Positions 44,006 through 54,068 of a DNA stretch of 64,000 nucleotides are shown one piece after another. The stretch comes from Blastomussa wellsi. Taxonomy: Eukaryota; Cnidaria; Anthozoa; Scleractinia; Plerogyridae. The notes below the pieces were generated by a model, which saw nothing but the letters and a program-made list of their open reading frames with translations, was not told where the DNA came from and ran no database searches. Numbering within the stretch: the first letter of the stretch is position 1; every line of letters begins with the position of its first letter. Both the position numbers and the translations under genes were made by a program. Where the stretch lies: contig OX393564.1 of assembly GCA_947652115.1 (NCBI GenBank), positions 2,537,121 to 2,601,120 on the forward strand, given 5' to 3'.

Positions 44006-44887
44006 CATTATTCCTGTTGTTTGTTTTATTGTTTTCACGCAGGGTATCGAGCCATTCATGCGAGACCTTACGAGAGCAGCTACATCGCCCTCCAGTCCTC
44101 GTCCTCGAGTAAAAGCGAGAACGAAAATTCCCGGCCACTTTTAGGTGGCTGACAACAATTTCCAGCCTGCTTTCTTGGTGAAGTAATTAATAAAGACGAA
44201 GCCATAACTTGGCATTCGATAATACTAGCTAGTCTTTACCCAATTCTCCTTATTTGCCGAATAAGGAGAATAATGCCGAAGGGAAATGTTCGGTTTTTTT
44301 GTATTCGCGCTTTTTTTAGGCTACTAGGTCTCGGTAAGCGTTATGTCCTCTGGTGTAAAGCAAGAATGAGCCAATGAGCGGGCGAGAATTTCTGCGGTTG
44401 AGGTAAAATTATAATTAGGCCTTGCACAGAAATTAATAATTTGCATGATCTTCTTCGACATGGTAAATATGCTATTTGCCGGATAAGAGGTCCGTATTGT
44501 TAAAACCTGTGACCGAGGTCTTTGTGCGAATGAACAAACAGCGATCGACGACAAACCACGGCCGTAATTCCGGCTGTCAATAAAGAAAATGAATACTCGG
44601 CTTTTAGAGAACTTCAAAGTCTTTTTAATTCCACTGCTAATTTTCCTTTCGGCTACAGCGGTTGGTGAGCAACTGTATTGATTTTTTGAGAGCAAAATTA
44701 TCACTGCCTAGCTTCTTCGTCTCGCCGCAAGATTTTCGCATCAATTGCGGTTACCTTGCCTGTGAACTGCTAAGCGAATTTTTTTAAACGGTTGACTGTG
44801 AACGACTACATCAATTTTGACCCGCATATACACAACTGTTAAAAGATTTTCAGGCATCATATATCTCAGTGATATCTCGCTCGTTAT

Positions 44888-45485
44888 TGGTGGTTTTCAC
44901 GTCACGCAAATATCACGCAAGTTTCACGCACGCAAGAAATAAACTCACTTACCATTCAACAGATTGAGTCAAGAAATTGAAATATCGTAGAAGAGTAATA
45001 AATAAACAACGTGCCAACGTTGTACGATATTCCGAACTCGAGTTATTCGGCGAAGTGTGCCACTGAAAATTATAGTGTTTAGTATGGAGACGCCATGTTG
45101 GAGCCCATCTGAGGGACTCCAACATGGCGGCTGGAAACCAGTAGAAACATCTGGAGTTTAGTTTGGCACTCTCAAAACGTTTCTTCTCGCTGTTAAACTT
45201 GAAAGCATTCGCATAGACACTTCCTTCAACATATCGGTTACTTAGAACTCGAAAACATAAGGCGAATCGATATTTTCAAGCACGTAACATGTTACCTAGA
45301 AACAATGGCGATGTCACGAATTGTGAAAAATCTGAAATTCAAACTGTTCTGTATTGAAAACAAAGCCGTCTACCGAACTGAAAACAGGCCAGCAGATATA
45401 TGTTTAAAAATGACTTTTACCTGATGGAGTTGAAAACTCAAAATTTTTAATTTTAGTTTTTTCTGACGTCACGTGAAAACCAAGA
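44888..45485. mobile_element. 598-bp MITE with AT duplication
   Basis: The ends TGGTGGTTTTCACG and CGTGAAAACCAAGA are imperfect inverted repeats flanked by AT (44886-44887, 45486-45487). The paralogue near 39510 shows the empty site. The GGTTTTCACGTGACGTCA-type end and AT duplication match the THAP element at 33093, so it is probably its non-autonomous relative. Internally there is an inverted pair GCCATGTTGGAG...CTCCAACATGGC near 45090-45125. Confidence 0.75.
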
Positions 45486-45952
45486 ATAGACTGCACTGCA
45501 GTTTGGAGTTGGTGACGCTTTTCTCTCTACAAGTAAAAAGGAACGTGTCCTCTTGGGACGAGAATAATTCCATGTGCCGAGTATTTCTCGTTTATTTTAA
45601 TGCAAAATTTCATGTCAGCAACTATAAAAAGAGCAAGCACCAATTTCTCAGAACCCCTGCCCAGCCTTAGACGGAAGAAGAAAACGACGGAGAACCAAAA
45701 CAGAGAACAAAAACTGCCATTTAAAGTAGAAATGTAAATACTTCCAGGAAAAGAGTAGTATCAAGATTGGTTTGGGTTGAAGAGATCAAAACTGTTTCAG
45801 TCGCGTGTTCGAAAACTAGTTTCCAAGGAACTAAGTAGGCTTGATTAGCTATTACAACCCCAACGTATATAAAAATAGCTCCGCAATGCGTACATGTGTG
45901 GCTTCGTGTGTCGCTTATGTGTGGCTTCGTGTAAGCCACACAAAAATGCGGG

Positions 45953-45968
45953 TTTACACCGGTGTAAA
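45953..45968. promoter_or_regulatory. Perfect 16-bp palindrome upstream of CDPS-B
   Basis: TTTACACCGGTGTAAA, third occurrence, about 605 bp before the ATG (430 bp if the Penelope-type insertion is removed). Confidence 0.35.
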
Positions 45969-46195
45969 AACCTTTTTCTTTGTTTTTGAGCTATTCTTTT
46001 TTTGTTCTATATTTTTTCGAGGTTCTTTGCTGTCTTGTTTGTTCTCCTTTTAAAGTCACTTGTGAGTTCCACAGGTTTTTACACCGAGGATGAGCCTAAA
46101 ATTCCCAAACGAATTTCTGGTATATAACTAAGCATGCTTCTACAACCGTATATCTTTGGTACCTGCGTAAAAGATTATTTCTGTCAACGGTTTAT

Positions 46196-46373
46196 CTTTT
46201 TATCTCTTAATCATATGCACGGAGACCTTCACACTTACATTGACTATATAATGAACACACGAAATGTACTTTATTTGAATTTGAAAATGATGGCATGGAG
46301 CTGTCGAAACGTCATTCTTTGATATCGCTAGTTTTTATCCTTAATTGCTTATCGAAAACTTTAGTTATTAGGT
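46196..46373 (+). mobile_element. Penelope-type fragment with ribozyme-like motif, TTTAT duplication
   Basis: An insertion relative to the paralogue near 40220, flanked by TTTAT. It contains ATGATGGCATGGAGCTG followed by TCGAAACGTC. This is a leader motif of a second Penelope family resembling a minimal hammerhead, with a 4-bp stem TGGC/GCTG and the GAAACGTC arm. Confidence 0.5.
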
Positions 46374-46557
46374 TTTATGGGAGGATTCGAAATTAAAAGT
46401 AACGATTCCATTACTTATTAACAGGTGTTATAAATTTGTCGTTTTAAATGAGGGCGTTGTCGTGGTACCGTTACTATTTGTAAAAATGCGATTGTACCAA
46501 AAAGGGTAATAAAATTATTCACGTTATTTCTTTTCCATACGACATCGGCAAACGAAC

Positions 46558-49500
46558 ATGGACGTTTATCAAAGTCTTATAAACGGCGAGAGATTTGTGC
46601 AGAGCAGACGTCCTTTAATTCTAGGGATAAGCCCTAACAATCCGCACTATTACAAGCTAGATTCCCTCACGCGTCTGTTTGATTTCGCTGCAAGAACAAA
46701 TTCAGACAAGGTTAGTATAACGGGCAAGGTAAAGGAGCTCGGTCGCGGATAACACTGTTTGAAGGCAATTTTATAAACTGCCTACACTGCCAAAGTTGAA
46801 TTTGTTCACGGTGACTATGCCCCTTTAAGGAACTTGTTGTATGATATTTGTAGATACATCCCCGATTATTCCTCGAAAATTGTAAGGCTTTTTTTTTCTC
46901 CAAATTGCGCGTTTTTCCATCAATGTTATCTTTCATGCATCGATGTTTTGTGAACTAAAAGATGCTCGATACAACTAAAAGATGCACGATACAACAAAAA
47001 GATGCTTGATACAACTAAAATATGTTCGATACAACTAAAAGCAGAACGAGACGCAAGCGTTAGATACCGTGCCCTGTAAATCTATCGCCAGCATGAGACT
47101 GAGAAGAAGAGAATGTATTTAAGTCAGCTGGGTGCTAGCTAGCAGGCGAACAAGGCTCCTTTACTCTATTCGTATTTACTACCACCAGAGGAATGGCTGA
47201 TGAATGCAAGAAATATCACAGTACACTGGCTGAGCTTTTATCAACCAAGAAGAAGAAGGGAGAGGATTATAATACTACAATGTCACGGATTCGAGTCAAA
47301 GTCTCATTCGCCCTCCTGACATCTGCGCTGCTATGCCTGAGAGGCTCGCGCTGTGTACGAAGAGCTCCGCCGAATATCACAGACAATGATTTTCAAATTC
47401 ACAAGGAAATAGCGAGATTTTAGGATTAGAACTTTTAGAACTTTTTAGGATTAGATCATAAGAACTTTTAGCTACTTTTTATTATTTTTTTTACACCTTT
47501 TCATATGTAAATGAAGATTAACGAAAATGCTAATCCAAGCTTTTTAACAATTCTTTTATTTGTTTGCACAAAGGATATAATTTTCCGAAAGAATACTTTG
47601 AAAGCCATGAATTATTTAGAATATCTGACACCGTTTATTTTAAATGAAAATACAAAGAGAAATATAAACTCGGAAAAAATCCGAGTCCCGGATGGGATTT
47701 GAACCCACGGCCTCCGTGATCAGTAGTCGGGTACTCTGACCACTGAGCTACTGGAGACTCTGTGGAAAGCAAGGGTCAAATGTGGGCCTTGATTGGAACC
47801 GCATCGTGCGACTGTACAGCCAAGTAATGACTAGCAAATGTGAACTCACTGACAGCATCACGCTGTCACATTAAGGAGTAGTATAGAGCGCACCAAATTA
47901 ACCCCCGTTTTTTCGAAGGCTTCTCATTAGCGTGGGGAGGAATAAATTAACTTGATCTAAAATTGCTGTGGTATCTCATGATCTGTTATGACAAAGGATT
48001 TTGGGGAGGATTTCATTAACATGGGTTCACCGTTACTGTTGTTGTTTCTCATTAACTGATTTATCCAATGAGTCTAACCAGTCCCAAAAACTGGTTTCTT
48101 CGTAGTTTTCCCAAAAGTTTCCCGTAGTTTTCACAAAACCTTCAACACTGGTCGGTTGTGTTTTCAAAATAAAAACGTGTTTCCATTCAGCAAGGCATTC
48201 TTGTCACAAAGAAGAAATCTACTAGTGGATGAAACTGAAATACATACACTACTCCTAAGGAATGAAATTGCAGACATGAGGTTCTCGGTCGCATACATTT
48301 TCTATTGCAGACATGTTTGATTTTTAAACAATGGTTTACACTGGACGTGCATTAGTGAACGCAATTATAAACCACGCATGACCAATCGAACTAATCCATT
48401 CACAAACGAAAAATAAGACTTTATGTTCTTGTGTGTGATCACTCCACAATCATTACATAGACGCAAACCTTCTTTCCCAAGTTCTAGGTTCAAAGCAATC
48501 TTGTAATCACATACTGGACAAATCCTGTAGTTATCGCGCCAAAAGCACTTTGGACATTTCATAACAGCAGTATCATAGACACTCGTGCCTTCGCAGTGTA
48601 TGTTGACACGGATCAGAGACTTAAGTCTGAATTGGTCGCGTTGAATCGCTATCATTATCGGCTTCTTCGCTGTTTTGGAACTCTTCAGCTCTGTTTCCTC
48701 CTCTTCATTACTCTCAGTCAAATCATCATCTCCATTGTCTGTATACGCTTTTTCTTTTTCTAACAAATCGCTTAGAAGTTTCTTATTCACCCCCAGCTCT
48801 GCCAGACCATACAGGAAGGTATTTCTCGGAGTGCACGAGGTTTGGGTAAATCCTCGTGATGTGGGAGTAATACATACTCGTCCAGATCGGCGATGTTTGT
48901 TACTGGTATTATGCGCTGATTTCGTAGCAACTGTCCGCGGGGTGTCCAGAACAAGATATCTTTGGAACTGGCCGTCCTATTAAACAGTTCAGACGCATAT
49001 TTTTCTTAAACTGCCTGAGAAAGATTATTCAAAACGTCTTTTATCCGTGGTTCGTCATCACGCTCATCAGAGGTTAGATCTTCCTGTTCACTATCATCCC
49101 AGGCGACCATTCTCTTCATATTGACCGCACTCATCATCGACTAGAACTAAATGATCATATACTATTTGAATACTAGTTTGTGATTTTTATATCATTAGAA
49201 GGCTTACACCACTTATGACAGGGGTCAATAAATCTTGTATAAAACCTCCTCCTTCTTGCACAAGAGTTTGCTTCTTTGTTTTGTAGGGTATATGAGGCTG
49301 GGCAAGATTGATAATAGCATCTTGTTTTGAAGTAATTTGTGCTTATCCTCTTCGGGAAATGGAATGTTTTTTCCTTGAGCACATTATGAAATATTTGCAC
49401 AGATGCATGCATCTGTTGTGGAGTGGCTGTCTTTAACAGGTGGTGGTGGTGGTGGTAAACAATAGAAATGTGGTGGAGGAGTTAAACAATAGAAATGTGG

Positions 49501-52252
49501 TGGAGGAGTTAAACAATAGAAATGTGGTGGATGGGTAAACAATAGAAATGTGGTGGTGGGGGTAAACAATAGAAATGTGGTGGTGGGGGTAAACAATAGA
49601 AATGTGGTGGTGGGGGTAAACAATAGAAATGTGGTGGTGGGGGTAAACAATAGAAATGTGGTGGAGGAGTTAAACAATAGAAATGTGGTGGTGGTGGTGG
49701 TGTAGTTAAACAATAGAAATGTGGTGGTGGTGGTGTAGTTAAACAATAGAAATGTGGTGGTGGTGGTGGTGTAGTTAAACAATAGAAATGTGGTGATGGT
49801 GGTGGAGGAGTTAAACAATAGAAATGTGGTAGTGGTGGTGGTGTAGTTAAACAATAGAAATGTGGTGGTGGTGGTGTAGTTAAACAATAGAAATGTGGTG
49901 GTGGTGGTGTAGTTAAACAATAGAAATGTGGTGGTGGTGGTGTAGTTAAACAATAGAAATGTGGTGGTGGTGGTGTAGTTAAACAATAGAAATGTGGTGG
50001 TGGTGGTGGTGTAGTTAAACAATAGAAATGTGGTGGTGGTGGTGGAGGAGTTAAACAATAGAAATGTGGTAGTGGTGGTGGTGTAGTTAAACAATAGAAA
50101 TGTGGTGGTGGTGGTGTAGTTAAACAATAGAAATGTGGTGGTGGTGGTGGTGTAGTTAAACAATAGAAATGTGGTGGTGGTGGTGGTGTAGTTAAACAAT
50201 AGAAATGTGGTGGTGGTGGTGGTGTAGTTAAACAATAGAAATGTGGTGGGAGTGGTGGTGTAGTTAAACAATAGAAATGTGGTGGTGGTGGTGGAGGAGT
50301 TAAACAATAGAAATGTGGTGGTGGTGGTGGTGTAGTTAAACAATAGAAATGTGGTAGTGGTGGTGTAGTTAAACAATAGAAATGTGGTGGTGGTGGTGGT
50401 GTAGTTAAACAATAGAAATGTGGTGGGAGTGGTGGTGTAGTTAAACAATAGAAATGTGGTGGTGGTGGTGGAGGAGTTAAACAATAGAAATGTGGTGGGA
50501 GTGGTGGTGTAGTTAAACAATAGAAATGTGGTGGGAGTGGTGGTGTAGTTAAACAATAGAAATGTGGTGGTGGTGGTGGTGTAGTTAAACAATAGAAATG
50601 TGGTGGGAGTGGTGGTGTAGTTAAACAATAGAAATGTGGTGGTGGTGGTGGAGGAGTTAAACAATAGAAATGTGGTGGTGGTGGTGGTGTAGTTAAACAA
50701 TAGAAATGTGGTAGTGGTGGTGTAGTTAAACAATAGAAATGTGGTGGTGGTGGTGGTGTAGTTAAACAATAGAAATGTGGTGGGAGTGGTGGTGTAGTTA
50801 AACAATAGAAATGTGGTGGTGGTGGTGGAGGAGTTAAACAATAGAAATGTGGTGGGAGTGGTGGTGTAGTTAAACAATAGAAATGTGGTGGGAGTGGTGG
50901 TGTAGTTAAACAATAGAAATGTGGTGGTGGTGGTGGTGTAGTTAAACAATAGAAATGTGGTGGTGGTGGTGGTGTAGTTAAACAATAGAAATGTGGTGGT
51001 GGTGGTGGAGGAGTTAAACAATAGAAATGTAGTGGTGGTGGTGTAGTTAAACAATAGAAATGTAGTGGTGGTGGTGTAGTTAAACAATAGAAATGTGGTG
51101 GTGGTGGTGTAGTTAAACAATAGAAATGTGGTAGTGGTGGTGGTGTAGTTAAACAATAGAAATGTGGTGGTGGTGGTGTAGTTAAACAATAGAAATGTGG
51201 TGGTGGTGGTGTAGTTAAACAATAGAAATGTGGTGGTGGTGGTGTAGTTAAACAATAGAAATGTGGTGGTGGTGGTGGTGTAGTTAAACAATAGAAATGT
51301 GGTAGTGGTGGTGGTGTAGTTAAACAATAGAAATGTGGTGGTGGTGGTGTAGTTAAACAATAGAAATGTGGTGGTGGTGGGTGAAAACGCTCTATTAGCT
51401 TATTGGTTTTGAATATTCGTTCCCAGTTCCCTCGGCGTTTAGATAATGGCTTATTCACTTATACGAAGCAGAATTCTTACATTTACGGAAAACCCCACAG
51501 TGCAAATCCTCGGGTTAGGTTCTAGACACGTGGACGATCAAAAATGCTTTTTTTTTTTTGTTTTTGTTGTTGTCGTCGTTGCCGTCGTTCAACTAGGCTG
51601 GCTTTGAGCAAATTCATTGTGTCTCTTTTGAGGTTTACCCCGTCGTTGTCCTAACGTTTATTCGCGTATACAACTAATAGCCATTTTATCTGTTTTCCTC
51701 GTACAGGTCTTGATTTTCATTGCTCCCGAGACTGCCGAGCATAATTACCGAGCAGTAGGCGTGAAAAACCCTGTGAAGTACGCGCGACTTGAAGGAAAGA
51801 GGTTGCAAAACAAATGCAATGAAGCCATTCAAAACAGCGATCTCCGCAATGCTTCCTACAGCTACGTCAAATGGGTAGAGGAGGTGGAAAGCTGCCCCAA
51901 ATACCACAAGGCTTTAGCAGACATCAAAGATCTGTACAACGCAAATGATGATTTCCGTAACGATGTTAGAGAAACCACCGAGGCAGCCTTGAAAAGTCTG
52001 CAAAAGAGCAGAGGAAAAGGAGCTTCCAGCAAAGGAAATGTAGCGGAGGAGGAGCAGGTGGATGTTGACGAAGGAGCTCTTTATCTGCTGACAGAGCTGG
52101 CGTTTTTCGTGGCGGTTCCAAGCATTTATGAGAAAAGTGATGAGTTTGTGTTCGTTTATCACCGCGTTTGGTCCCCCATGTTTGAAAAGTTCTGTGGTGG
52201 CTGTTACGACAACATCGAAAAGCCTTATATAGGTTTTTTCGTGGTTGAGTAA
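46558..52252 (+). CDS. tRNA-dependent cyclodipeptide synthase B (2 exons: 46558-46710, 51707-52252)
   Basis: Exon 1 codes 51 residues and ends at AAG before GTTAGT. Exon 2 starts after CCTCGTACAG and codes 181 residues. The intron is phase 0 and the product has 232 aa. Catalytic features of the NYH-type CDPS are all present: GISPNN in exon 1, then YLLTE and VFVYHR in exon 2. The tRNA-contact-like basic helix is KYARLEGKRLQNK. The charged loop GKGASSKGNVAEEEQ is longer than in CDPS-A. The intron (about 5 kb) contains a tRNA-like repeat, viral gene remnants and a large minisatellite. Exon 2 and its 3' flank are almost identical to CDPS-C; I see two protein differences. The substrate is not predictable here. 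Confidence 0.9.
47691..47760 (-). tRNA. tRNA-like sequence in CDPS-B intron (probably pseudo or SINE-derived)
   Basis: On the minus strand, TAGCTCAGTGG is a good A-box and GGTTCAAATCC a good B-box, with a T-stem GTGGG/CCCAT. The outer arms GAGTCTC and GGGACTC could pair, but spacing to the D-arm is off by two and the anticodon stem is poor. I assign no isotype. A second copy lies at 54963-55037. Confidence 0.4.
47761..48364. other. CDPS-B intron sequence, duplicated in CDPS-C
   Basis: Matches 55038-55657 closely. A minus-strand frame in the second copy (55591-55310, with phrases SSTSRFLLCDTEECLAEW and KTQPTSVEGFVKTTGQ) looks protein-like and lies next to the viral zinc-ribbon remnant, so it may be another gene piece of the same element. 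In the first copy it is disrupted. Confidence 0.35.
48365..49134 (-). pseudogene. Zinc-ribbon gene of a second virus-like element, decayed
   Basis: From an ATG at 49134 the minus strand reads MSAVNMKRMVAWDDSE and later ILFWTPRGQLLRNQRIIPV and YVLLPHHEDLPKPRALRE. A stop occurs near 49007 and a frameshift near 48800. The continuing frame (48790-48365) has KLLSDLLEKEKAY, an acidic stretch, and paired cysteines CPKC...CPVC...CNDC. I recall this protein type in cnidarian genomes next to a packaging ATPase like the one at 56392, in Maverick-like or adintovirus-like elements. It is not related in sequence to the Maverick at 15873. Function unknown. Confidence 0.55.
49187..49303 (-). pseudogene. Possible capsid-precursor fragment of the second virus-like element
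   Basis: A short minus-strand frame, HIPYKTKKQTLVQEGGGFI then a hydrophobic stretch and stop. A Gly-Gly site before a hydrophobic segment recalls pX-type precursors. It lies beside the zinc-ribbon remnant. Low confidence because of its length. Confidence 0.3.
49440..51382. repeat. 1.9-kb minisatellite, TGG-rich, in CDPS-B intron
   Basis: More than 50 tandem units of about 30-39 bp. Each joins a variable (TGG)n run to the constant phrase TTAAACAATAGAAATGTGG. Variants include GGAGG, AGTGG and GATGG triplets. Higher-order blocks of several units repeat around 50220-50900. Frames of about 650 codons exist on the minus strand in two phases, because unit lengths are multiples of three; I consider them non-coding. 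A short array of the same repeat is at 56103-56325. Confidence 0.95.
51383..51706. other. End of CDPS-B intron
   Basis: Unique sequence, then (from about 51588) a stretch shared with 58185-58300, leading to the polypyrimidine tract and acceptor CCTCGTACAG. A poly-T run lies at 51550-51560. Confidence 0.6.
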
Positions 52253-54068
52253 TAATTTAAAGAACTGTTTACTCTTTCGATCGGAAATTAAATCTTGAGT
52301 GCAAGAATTTGTCAGTTATCAGTCTTCATTGTCCGCCCTGTCCGAGGGAAGTGTGCTTAATCCGCCGATACATTTGCCTTTACCAATGCTTTGCGCGCGA
52401 AAACCCTAAAGCGTTTATAAAAACTCAAAGAAAAGCGCTAAAGCATTCAAACTCGGCAAGAGCAATGTTGTTGGTACAAGAACGATTTCCGTTAAACCAT
52501 ACCTTTCTATATTGCCAGTGGGTTTAGGTTGGTTTATGGCAAAATTTACGGCCGCCATCTTTTTTTCATACGGTGGATTGGACCTCAAATTTAAAGGGAG
52601 TTTAAGGCAGTCCTTAGCACACAAAAAACAAACGAATTGCTACCGCTACACCTAACAAGTTTTAGCGACTTACAACTGTCGTTTCGAGAGCGTCTAATTA
52701 GTGACTGACAAGTTTTGCTTTTCATCCCAGTAAAAAGTGACTCGTCCTTCAATGCGCTTTTTCTTTGAACGCAGTGCAAAAAGGGCATTGAAAACACAAG
52801 AAAGATACCACAACACACCATTTTCAAGTGAGTTCAAAACTACTTTAGCAGTCACTAAAGTGAAATTAACAGTTTACTTAAGGGGACATTTCGGTTGGTT
52901 CATGGTAAGATTCTGGCAGCTTAGTTAAAAAATCATATTTAATCAACAATTCACTCAAATTAACTTAGACTTAGTAAGAAGTATACCAAGGCCATTGCTT
53001 ACCACGTGACATATTCAATGTTTACCAATTGTTTATTTTCGGATCATTCACAGTTAAACGTTCCAAGTGTTTTTAACGAAAAGAAAGAGCAGCCGATTTC
53101 TAATTTTTTAAGCTCTGTATTTAATAACAGAAGCAATTAACAATCGCTCAGAATATCGCCTGATACTTAATTAGCTGACGAGAGAGAAGGCCAACTCAGC
53201 TAAAATCAGATAAAACGTGTTATGTCCGGATGACGGATAAATAATAAATTTCTGATCATAAATGGGCATTATTGTAGAAAGATACCTCCTAAAAGTATAA
53301 CTGTTCTCACACAGTCCGCGTTGTACCAATCCGATTGTTCCATAAATTAGGGGCCGCAGATGAAAAAGCACGATCCCCTAGTCTATTGTGACAAAATCGC
53401 TCTCAACACGGTCGCTAAGCTGGCAGTTTGAATTTGGCGGCCAAGTCAGCTGGATGCGACTCCAACTAAAGCAGAATTTGAAATTTAGAGTCTGAATAGT
53501 AGTGTTTTTCGAAAGGTTAGGATAAAACTTGAAATCCGAGGCAAAGCTTGTAGGAAGAAATATTATCAGCGGCTTCTGTGAAGCAGTTTTTGGCGAGATT
53601 AGGCCATTTTCGTGGGATTTATGGAGCTTTGAGGGTGCACCGTTGGCGGATTAGGTTGCCAGCCTTTCGCTTCGCTTTACTCGTAGGAAAAACATCAGAA
53701 GGTAAACTCGCCTAAATGTCTCTAAATCGACTCCAGGACCGTTGTATTTATTAATCACTATTTAGACGGCAAAATCCAGTTGGAAATGAATGCAGTAAAT
53801 CAAGCTTTATAAGGACAATTATGACCAACTAGAACGGAGTTTGTGATGACGATTCGGTCGAAAATCTATCAAAAGCCACCAAAAAATTAACCAAAACACT
53901 CCTTTCCACGCCTTCGCCCGCCATTTTGAAATCATGCATGTTGGTTACTAGATCCCAGTGCCACACACAGCCAGTATATGATGCATATCTGATCAGTGTG
54001 ATATCTGGTGTGTGATATCTGGTGCGTGATAATTTAGGGGTGGAGGACATGTTCCGGCAGACGTGAAC
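52253..54068. other. 3' flank of CDPS-B and 5' flank of CDPS-C
   Basis: 52253-53340 is near-identical to 58847-60055, part of the duplicated unit. Short open frames there recur in both copies but have no recognised motif. 53345-54060 is unique and must hold the promoter of CDPS-C, which therefore differs from those of the other copies: it lacks the palindrome module. Repeated GTGTGATATCTGGTG phrases occur at 53997-54030. Confidence 0.5.

Larger units (their letters stand above)
44061..46557 (+). repeat. Upstream module U, copy 3 (5' flank of CDPS-B)
   Basis: The presumed promoter region of CDPS-B. It carries two insertions, a MITE at 44888-45485 and a Penelope-type fragment at 46196-46373, both absent from the other copies. 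Otherwise it is near-identical to copy 2. Confidence 0.8.

Noticed and set aside
47691..47760. Functional tRNA gene
   Set aside because: A- and B-boxes are good, but acceptor spacing and the anticodon stem are poor and the sequence is duplicated within introns.
49440..51382. CRISPR-like array
   Set aside because: The spacers are variable TGG runs, not unique sequences, and the genome is eukaryotic.
49384..51458. Minus-strand frames of about 650 codons with Tyr-Thr-rich or Pro-His-rich repeats
   Set aside because: They are products of a tandem DNA repeat whose unit length is a multiple of three, open in two phases at once, with no start context or neighbouring gene logic.
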